From Arabidopsis thaliana (taxonomy: Eukaryota; Streptophyta; Magnoliopsida; Brassicales; Brassicaceae), in contig NC_003076.8 in NCBI RefSeq assembly GCF_000001735.4, positions 13,147,835-13,211,834 of the forward strand: a DNA stretch of 64,000 nt, written 5' to 3'. Below are positions 58,458 through 64,000 of the stretch, piece by piece; positions within the stretch are counted from its first letter, which is position 1; each line of letters begins with the position of its first letter. Both the position numbers and the translations under genes were made by a program. The notes beneath the pieces were generated by a model. That model was given only the letters and a program-made list of their open reading frames with translations, made no database searches and was not told where the DNA came from.

Positions 58458-61084
58458 ATGCTAGAATTGTATTCTGTTTGTGGCTTGTGGAAGTTGACAA
58501 ACAATATGACTTGGGAATTTGAATTAGACATTGAATTGGGAGCTTCTTTAGTGCTCATTGATGAGCACATTACCTATCACGCGTTGGTTGATATTCTTGT
58601 AGAGGATTTTCAAATAGATAGTTCAACCAATTCTTTGAAGCTTAGTTACAAATTAGTCTCCACGTCTACAACCATACAATCTCATCCTCATTATATTAGG
58701 AACGATAGACAGCTTGCAACTTTTATGCACAAATTCTCACATAGTGGAGGATTGCTTCAGTTATGTTTGACTGTAGAGCAAATTTCTGTGACAGTTGAGC
58801 AGGTTTTTCAATAACCTTCTTGTGTTATAATTTTAAAAATCCTTGTAAAATCATATTAACGTTTTTAAACCTCTTTTAAAAATCCTTGTAAAATCATTAT
58901 TAACGTTTTTAAACCCCTTTTAAAAATCCTTGTAAAATTATTATTAAGTCAGTGATTGTGTTTATTACAGGCTGAGACGACTTCAAATCCTTTTGCTTCT
59001 CATTCTGCATCTACTACTCAGGTAATAATCCTTTTAAAAAATCTTGTAAAATCATTATTAACGTTTTTAAACCCCTTTTAAAAATCCTTGTAAAATCATT
59101 ATTTAAGATAGATTGATGTTTGAGGTAAGCTTTTTATTTTGGCAGCCGAGGTTAACCTCTAGGATTATTGAGGCGTGTGTATCTGAAACATCTAGTATTC
59201 TTGATCAACAGTATTCTAGTTCTGCGTTTTCAACTGGTCTAAGTGATGCTGATTCTTTGTTTATTGGAAAAATTTTCAAAGACAAAGATGAAATGGTATT
59301 CACGTTGCAGATGTTTCCAGTGAAGCACAGCTTTGAGTTTCATACAGTGAAATCAGATCTCACGAGGTATGTTCTTCATTGTATTGATGAAAACTGTAGT
59401 TGGAGACTACGTGCAACTAGGGCTGGTGGATCCGAGAGTTATGTTATTCGGAAGTATGTTAGTCATCACAGTTGTGACTCTTCATTAAGGAATGTTAGTC
59501 ATCGTCAAGCATCTGCAAGGACATTAGGAAGATTGATAAGTAACCATTTTGAAGGAGGAAAGCTTCCCCTCATACCTAAACAGCTGATAGAAATATTTAG
59601 AAAAGATCATGGAGTTGGAATCAATTATTCGAAGGCTTGGAGAGTTCAAGAACATGCAGCAGAACTTGCGAGGGGTTTACGTGATGATAGTTTTGAGGTT
59701 TTACCGAGGTGGTTCCACAGGGTACAAGTGACGAATCCAGGTTCTATCACTTTTTTCAAAAAAGATTCTGCTAATAAGTTTAAGTATGCGTTTCTGGCTT
59801 TTGGTGCATCAATTAGAGGTTATAAGTTGATGAGAAAAGTCATATCTATTGATGGTGCCCATCTGACATCAAAGTTTAAAGGGACTTTGCTTGGTGCCTC
59901 AGCTCAGGATGGGAATTTTAATTTGTATCCTATTGCTTTTGCAATAGTTGACTCTGAAAATGACGCGTCATGGGACTGGTTTTTGAAGTGTTTGCTGAAT
60001 ATAACCCCTGATGAGAATGATTTAGTTTTTGTGTCTGACCGAGCTGCTTCTATTGCAAGCGGACTTTCAGGGAATTATCCACTTGCTCATCATGGACTTT
60101 GCACTTTTCATTTGCAAAAAAACTTGGAAACCCATTTCAGAGGTTCTTCACTTATTCCAGTTTACTATGTGGCTTCTAGAGTTTACACGAAGACATAATT
60201 TGATTCTTTGTTCTGGGAAATCACTAATAGTGATAAAAAGTTAGCACAATATCTTTGGGAGGTAGATGTTAGGAAATGGTCTCGAGCTTATTCTCCTTCA
60301 AATCGGTACAACATCATGACATCTAATCTAGCTGAATCTGTTAATGCCTTGTTGAAACAGAACCGCGAGTATCCGATTGTTTGCCTATTTGAGTCAATCA
60401 GATCTATTATGACAAGATGGTTTAATGAGCAACGTGAAGAGAGTAGTCAACATCTGTCTGCTGTTACTATAAATGTAGGGAAGAAAATGAAAGCGTCATA
60501 TGATACTTCAACACGATGGCTTGAGGTTTGTCAAGTTAATCAAGAAGAGTTTGAGGTAAAAGGAGATACCAAAACGCATTTGGCTAATCTGGACAAAAGG
60601 ACTTGCACATGCTGTATGTTTGATATTGATAAATTTCCTTGCGCACATGGAATTGCTTCTGCTAAACATATCAATCTGAACGAAAACATGTTTGTTGATG
60701 AGTTTCATTCTACTTACAGGTTTTATCTCTATTCTTCACAACTTTACAGGCGTTTTTAAATGTTTTAATATCTCTTTTTATGGTTTTATCTGTGTTTATG
60801 TGGTTTTAATCTCAGTTTACATCGCTGTAATTTACAGGTGGCGTCAAGCATATTCAGAGAGCATTCACCCAAATGGTGATATGAAATATTGGGAGATTCC
60901 AGAAACTATTAGTGAAGTTATTTGTCTCCCACCTTCTACTCGTGTACCTAGTGGCAGACGGAATAAAAAGAGGATACCTTCTGTTTGGGAGCATGGAAGG
61001 TCTCAGCCAAAACCAAAATTACACAAATGCAGTAGGTGTGGTCAGTCGGGTCACAACAAATCAACTTGTGTTGCTGCAATTTAG
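58458..61084 (+). pseudogene. MuDR/VANDAL-type transposase with one premature stop
   Basis: Coding exons 58458-58802, 58971-59021, 59146-60719 and 60838-61084, all joined by GT-AG introns in matching phase, total 2217 nt (739 codons). Residues ~18-100 form a PB1-like N-terminus; catalytic Asp are D368 (SIDGAHL) and D430 (VSDRAAS), with CTFH at 451-454 just after. A SWIM finger (CTC ... CAH) is at about 619-632 and a CCHC knuckle (CSRCGQSGHNKSTC) ends the protein. The only visible lesion is a TAA at codon 483 (60196-60198). It would cut and move the element from the nucleus; as it stands the protein ends before its zinc fingers. Confidence 0.88.
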
Positions 61085-61979
61085 ATATATCTTTATCTCC
61101 AGAGAATTGAATATTGTTGGGTTTTTTAATATTTTCTTCATTGTGTTGTATTATTACTCTCGTTTGTTAAAATTACTATCAAACTTTTACAAGTAATTTT
61201 GAAGGTTATTCCAATATTTTACCTTTTAAAATCTCTTGTAAAATCCTGTTTAAAACGTCTGTTTAAATCCTTTTAAAATACCTTGTAAGTCTTTCGTTAT
61301 GCCACTTACATATACTTTAAACGATTGTAAATCAAGTTAAACATTTTTACAAGCTTTTAACTTGAATCTTTTAAAATATCTTGTAAGTCGTTTACTAAAA
61401 TTACTATCAAACTTTACAAGTAATTTTAATAGTAATTCCAATAATTTATCTTTTTAAAATATTTTGTAAAAGCCTGTTTAAAACGTCTTTGAAAATCCTT
61501 TTAAAACACCTTGTAAATATTTCGTTATGCCACTTACATATACTTTTAACAATTGTAAATCAAGTTAAACACTTTTACAAGCTTTTAAAATCCCTTATAA
61601 ATCATTTTCTGACATTAACTTATTCTTCTTAAACGATTGTTAATCAAGTAAACCCCTTTTAAAAGCTTTTAAAATCGCTTGTAAATCATGCTTTACCACT
61701 TTATTATCCTTAAAAACCGATAGCAAACCATGTAAACTCTTGTTAAGTTGTTTGCAAGGCTTTACAAATCCTTTAAAATGTCTTATAAATCTTTCGTTAT
61801 GCATATAAGCTGTTTATGCCTATAAAATCACTTGTAAATCATGACAATTCTTATAAAACCATAAACAGTTGACAAGAGTAAAGCATTTTGATTAGATTTG
61901 ACAGTCATAATTAAAATACAAGTACAATCATAGATTCCAAATAACAAAAGTAAAATAAACATGTTTGAAATAAGTCAGT
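61085..61979. other. Motif-rich spacer between the two convergent genes
   Basis: It is non-coding. About nine variants of TTTTAAAAT..CTTGTAAA lie between 61220 and 61840 (for example at about 61225, 61272, 61368, 61500, 61670 and 61830), mixed with CGTTATGCCACTTACATATAC blocks repeated near 61290 and 61525. The arrangement is an irregular, imperfect tandem repeat. Confidence 0.85.
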
Positions 61980-64000
61980 CTAAAGAACTAAATCCATTTT
62001 TGCCTTAGTAGCTCTGTCCTTCTCTACCTGCAAATAAAATTCAAACTGTAAGTTATGTTTTGCATAACAATAATATTCAAGTTTTTAAAAATATATCGTT
62101 ATACAAAAGAAGAGTTTAACACTAACCATTATTATCTTGCAGATTTGTTCAGCTAGGTATTTCACTTTTGGATGAGCTCGAGACAGTTTGTCAGGATGAA
62201 CGAGTAACGTTGCTTTCTTTAATGCTAATTTGTATTTCTTCTCGTCCCACATTTCCCAAATTTCGACTTTTTGCCATTTACTGTCGGGCCAAAGAATCTG
62301 AAATGTAAAAATTCCAAAATGATTAGAATTAAAATCTTTTGCAGCAAAACAATGATGTAAATTAACTTACTTCTTCAAGTGACGATAGTAGATCTCTTAT
62401 TAATTTGTTTTTCGCCCATTTTTTAACTTTTAGGTCAATTTCTTCCATTACTTCCTGACTCAACATGACCGGCGTCAAAGGAGTTTGAACTGATACAAAA
62501 ACAAAAAAAAAAAATTTAGAAGTTGTTTATCAAGGCAAATCATCTGTGAATGTAAAAAGAACTTACGACTGCTCTGTCCCTGGGTGATTTCTTCTTCTTG
62601 CGTAGAGAGTGGTGTTTGATTAACATCTTCATCATCTTTCTTGGTCTCTCTTGGAACCTGTAAACAAAAACATCAACACAAATTTTTATTTTTTGACAAT
62701 TTTATCATGTCTTTTAAAACAATTAAGGAATGCAGACCTCTGTTGTTTCTTCTTTTTGAGGTTGTGATTCTTTCTCTGTGGGTGCAGTCCCATTATCTTC
62801 ATCATCTGACAAAATTACATATGCTTCTTGATCTTCAGTCTCATCATGTTCATCATGTTCTTCTACGTTTTCTTCTTTTGGAACCTGTATACCAAAACAT
62901 CAAAACAAATTTTTATTTTTTGACAATTTTATCATGTCTTTTTAAACAATTAAGGAATGCATACCTCTGTTGTTTCTTCTTTTTGAGGTTGTGATTCTTT
63001 CTCTGTGGGTGCAGTCCCATTATCTTCATTATCTGACAAAATTACATATGCTTCTTGATCTGCAGCATCATTATATTCATTATGTTCTTCTACTTTTTCT
63101 TCTTTTCCTTCTTCTCTTTCCATTTCTTCATCGCCTTGTTTGGGATTCTCTTGTTTTTCTGTTTCTTCAACATTGCAAGTAGAATTTTCATATACCAGTT
63201 TTACCTTCTCACCAAAGGACATTGATTTCCTTTTTCTGCTTTGATGCACAACTGTTTCAATTGCAGGTTTCAAGACATGATCAATTCTTCCTTGATGTCC
63301 TTGTTCCACTTGAATCCATCCCTGACACCAATCCTTCTTGCTCATTCTATATCCTTTGATCACAAGATCAAAAACATCCAACAGATCCTTGTCTTCAGGA
63401 TTCTTCTGTGAAACCAAGTGGTCGTATTCATGAGTATGAACACCAACTATTGGTGTCACTTCAACCTGCAAAGATAAACAAAATTCCAAACTGTGTAAAA
63501 ATAATGCACAATTCTTAATTAACCTTTTAAAATCCGTTGTAAATAGTTTAAATTGCTTTTAACCCTTTGTAAATCCTTAAAACTTGATTGTAAAAACTAT
63601 TGTAAAACATACTCTTTATTTATAAACAGTGTTTAAAACATAAAAAAAGCCACAACTAAGAAAATGTACCTTGTCACCATCTGCTATCATTGTTATAGCT
63701 TTTGCACTTGGAGACGATGTTGATCTCCATTGGAGAATTAATGGAATATTTCCACTAAATGATTCATCTCTAGTGCCAAACTTTTCTCCCAACTTCTGAA
63801 CCGATGATAATGCCCATATCTGAATTGATTGAACAAATCCAAATAGACCATATTGTTTCCTGAACAAATAGTCATTACCGATTCTCTTCACTTCAGTTAC
63901 CAAATATGAGTACACAATCTGCGCCCATGGATACTTACAAAACTTTTCGAAATCAGTAGCTCTCTTCAGATTCTCAATTGGCAGCATGGTAGTGGGATTT
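61980..64000 (-). CDS. DUF1985-like protein with C-terminal auxilin-type J domain (partial)
   Basis: Minus-strand exons: from the window edge to 63670, then 63465-62965, 62884-62738, 62657-62567, 62489-62371, 62297-62127 and 62027-61980, all with GT-AG introns and consistent phase; 465 codons from 63987 without a stop. The first part ([18 protein letters not shown] ... [13 protein letters not shown]) resembles DUF1985. The middle is acidic, with YVILSD followed by acidic residues occurring twice. The end, [18 protein letters not shown] then [13 protein letters not shown], is an auxilin-type J domain with the HPD triad. DUF1985 proteins of VANDAL elements (VANC) counteract DNA methylation; J domains recruit Hsp70. 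The 5' end lies outside. Confidence 0.82.
62658..63112 (-). repeat. 227-bp tandem duplication creating an extra exon
   Basis: The segments 62658-62884 and 62885-63112 are near-identical, with equivalent exon edges at 62738 and 62965, exactly 227 apart, and both introns 80 bases long. The duplicate exon is 147 bases (49 codons), so the frame is kept. Coding differences are few (SDDEDN versus SDNEDN, HDETED versus NDAADQ). Confidence 0.93.

Larger units (their letters stand above)
57319..64000 (+). mobile_element. VANDAL-like Mutator element, right end outside the window
   Basis: The repeat unit of the array breaks at about 57318 and a CT-rich, MULE-like terminal sequence begins (TTCACTCTAATGCCCTTTTC and the repeated TGCCCTTTT words). 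It then has a four-exon MuDR-type transposase (58458-61084), a motif-rich spacer, and a convergent minus-strand DUF1985-like gene still open at 64000. A transposase plus DUF1985 gene is the known layout of VANDAL elements. The right terminus and target-site duplication are not in view. Confidence 0.8.

Noticed and set aside
58015..58458. 147-codon open frame made of repeated MLLTY.LKRFVNHVNHFSK units
   Set aside because: It exists only because the tandem repeat is 84 bases (28 codons) long, so no unit introduces a stop. It lies in a probable 5' UTR intron and has no family likeness.

Overview
The window is plant nuclear DNA. Its element families (Athila-like and chromovirus Ty3/gypsy, Copia, hAT, Mutator-like elements) and a tandem family of 115-residue secreted cysteine-rich proteins point to a Brassicaceae genome, probably Arabidopsis or a close relative, in a heterochromatic, transposon-dense region. 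No bacterial-type operons, rRNA, tRNA or CRISPR arrays are visible. About three quarters is transposon sequence, most of it broken.

Layout. 1-8164: a minus-strand Athila-like LTR abuts a decayed Copia element (1092 to about 4990); then a small terminal-inverted-repeat element (5196-5643), a ~1.5 kb near-continuous palindrome built from two Q/N-rich gene fragments (5670-7165), an AT microsatellite and another minus-strand Athila-like remnant. 8165-44741: one Athila-like retrotransposon bounded by a 5-bp duplication (CATAC), swollen from about 7 kb to 36.6 kb by nested insertions. Element A (8462-18669, chromovirus-like, three LTRs and two internal regions) sits in its 5' LTR. Element B (21794-33117) sits in its interior and carries an hAT transposon (29402-32628) in its own 3' LTR. 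A Mutator-like element (33561-41518) sits further along, its transposase gene split by the gag-only LTR element C (36601-40746). Target-site duplications support the ends of the Athila host, the hAT, the MULE and C. 45061-47535: 5' part of an ATLANTYS/TAT-like element.

47536-57318: a host gene array of five tandem repeats of about 1.95 kb, each with a TATA box and one intronless gene for a small secreted protein with six cysteines (prolamin-like/ECA1-like, a class known from female gametophytes). Copies 2-5 look functional. Copy 1 has lost a cysteine and its TATA box.

57319-64000: most of a VANDAL-like Mutator element running off the right edge. It has a plus-strand MuDR-type transposase gene (four coding exons, one premature stop) and a convergent, apparently intact minus-strand gene. 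That gene joins a DUF1985-like region, a duplicated acidic exon with SUMO-interaction-like motifs and a C-terminal auxilin-type J domain with an HPD motif. The element's introns and intergenic DNA hold about 20 copies of a short motif, TTTTAAAAT..CTTGTAAA. DUF1985 proteins of VANDAL elements (VANC) are known anti-silencing factors that act on short repeated motifs in their own element, so this gene plus motif array is the best candidate here for a little-described system. The J-domain fusion is read directly from the sequence; the anti-silencing role is inference.
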